DNA from: CAZCWX01 sp964502465
GTDB lineage: Bacteria; Desulfobacterota; Binatia; Bin18
DNA: 5,067 nt
NCBI GenBank assembly: GCA_964502465.1
Contig: CAZCWX010000299.1
Span: 1 to 5,067 of the forward strand
Direction of reading: 5' to 3'
The stretch's first letter is position 1. The number at the start of each line of letters is the position of its first letter. Positions 4,592 to 5,067 of the stretch are shown here, piece by piece. The notes under the pieces were generated by a model. That model had not been told where the DNA came from. It made no database searches and saw only the letters and a program-made list of their open reading frames with translations. The position numbers were made by a program, and so were the translations under genes.

Positions 4592-5067
4592 ATGTCACAA
4601 CGTCGTACAGTCATTTGGGGATGGGGATACGAGGATCAACAACCGACTCCCGAGCAACAAAAAACCATAGCCAAGAATCTCGCAGCGAGTCTCGGCCGGA
4701 GCGATATTGAGCTTGCACGTGCACCCACGATCGATGACCTTCAACTCCGCACCCCACGGATCACACCACCTGCGGCTCTTGCGGAGATCTGCTCGACGGC
4801 CACCTATGACCGGGCCGCGCATGCGTATGGCAAAGCGTTTCCTGAGATGTTACGCGCTTTCCGACGCGAGTTTCCCCATCCACCGGACGTGGTTGCATAT
4901 CCTCGGACGGAAGCCGACGTTGTGGCGGTACTCGACTGGTGTTCGCAGGTTCAAGCAGCCGTGGTGCCGTTCGGTGGCGGATCGAGTGTGGTTGGAGGCG
5001 TCGCTCCCCCTACGAGCGACACATATCGCGGGACCGTGTCGCTCGACCTGAAGAAGCTCGATCGTGT
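4592..5067 (+). CDS. FAD-linked oxidase, alkyldihydroxyacetonephosphate synthase-like (N-terminal part)
   Basis: The reading frame is open to the window edge, giving 158 residues of a protein that in this family is usually over 500. The N-terminus has WGWGYED (residues 9-15), matching the WNGWGY start of alkyldihydroxyacetonephosphate synthase. DRAAHAYGKAFPEML (73-87) aligns with its DRVFRAHGHCLHEIF. Then PPDVVAYPRTEADVVAVLDWC (97-117) and PFGGGSSVVGG (126-136) form the FAD diphosphate-binding region of the PF01565/VAO-type fold. The TVSLDLKKLDR end fits the next strand. Bacterial members oxidise 2-hydroxy acids (D-lactate or glycolate type) or act on alkyl-DHAP; this fragment cannot separate them, because the substrate and catalytic residues lie beyond the window. 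The start at 4592 is supported by GGAG at 4581-4584, 7 nt upstream. The 33-aa membrane protein gene ends 21 nt before it. Confidence 0.9.
   Translation, partial: MSQRRTVIWGWGYEDQQPTPEQQKTIAKNLAASLGRSDIELARAPTIDDLQLRTPRITPPAALAEICSTATYDRAAHAYGKAFPEMLRAFRREFPHPPDVVAYPRTEADVVAVLDWCSQVQAAVVPFGGGSSVVGGVAPPTSDTYRGTVSLDLKKLDR

Noticed and set aside
4459..4710. 83-residue plus-strand frame starting GTG at 4459
   Set aside because: It overlaps both the small membrane protein and the FAD oxidase in another frame, and its translation is low in hydrophobic order and without motifs. The oxidase frame is clearly the coding one.

Overview
The window is a piece of a bacterial chromosome with moderately high GC content. 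It carries genes of acyl-CoA and 2-oxo/2-hydroxy acid metabolism, set between a dense collection of short palindromic and tandem repeats. No RNA gene, CRISPR array or transposase is visible. The mix of genes (enoyl-CoA hydratase, class III CoA-transferase, ThDP enzyme, AGPS-like FAD oxidase) and the heavy load of small hairpin repeats would fit an uncultivated proteobacterium-like lineage with a large genome (deltaproteobacterial, Binatota or Tectomicrobia type). That placement is inference and weak.

Layout. 1-170: a run of inverted repeats, ending in a double-hairpin element with 9-bp terminal inverted repeats. 265-1050 (minus): an enoyl-CoA hydratase/isomerase superfamily protein with an altered second catalytic position. 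1051-1232: a divergent intergenic region holding a 17-bp imperfect palindrome. 1233-2420 (plus): a CaiB/BaiF-type CoA-transferase with its catalytic Asp. 2419-2571: five heptamer repeats starting on the stop codon, then a palindromic element that runs almost into the next Shine-Dalgarno. 2572-4230 (plus): a ThDP-dependent decarboxylase/lyase-like enzyme whose interdomain linker is encoded by what looks like another palindromic repeat, kept in frame. 4231-4468: a gene-free spacer with a classic double-hairpin repeat (4291-4377). 4469-4570 (plus): a 33-residue predicted single-span membrane protein. 4592-5067 (plus, cut by the window edge): the N-terminal 158 residues of an FAD-linked oxidase similar to alkyldihydroxyacetonephosphate synthase.

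The three longer plus-strand genes could serve one catabolic route: CoA activation of a carboxylic acid, ThDP-dependent C-C cleavage or decarboxylation of a 2-oxo acid, and flavin-dependent oxidation of a hydroxy acid. No substrate can be read from the sequence, and the repeat-filled spacers make a single tight operon doubtful.

The most noteworthy observations are the repeat that appears domesticated as protein linker in the ThDP enzyme, the short membrane protein ahead of the FAD oxidase, and at least four repeat types within 5 kb.
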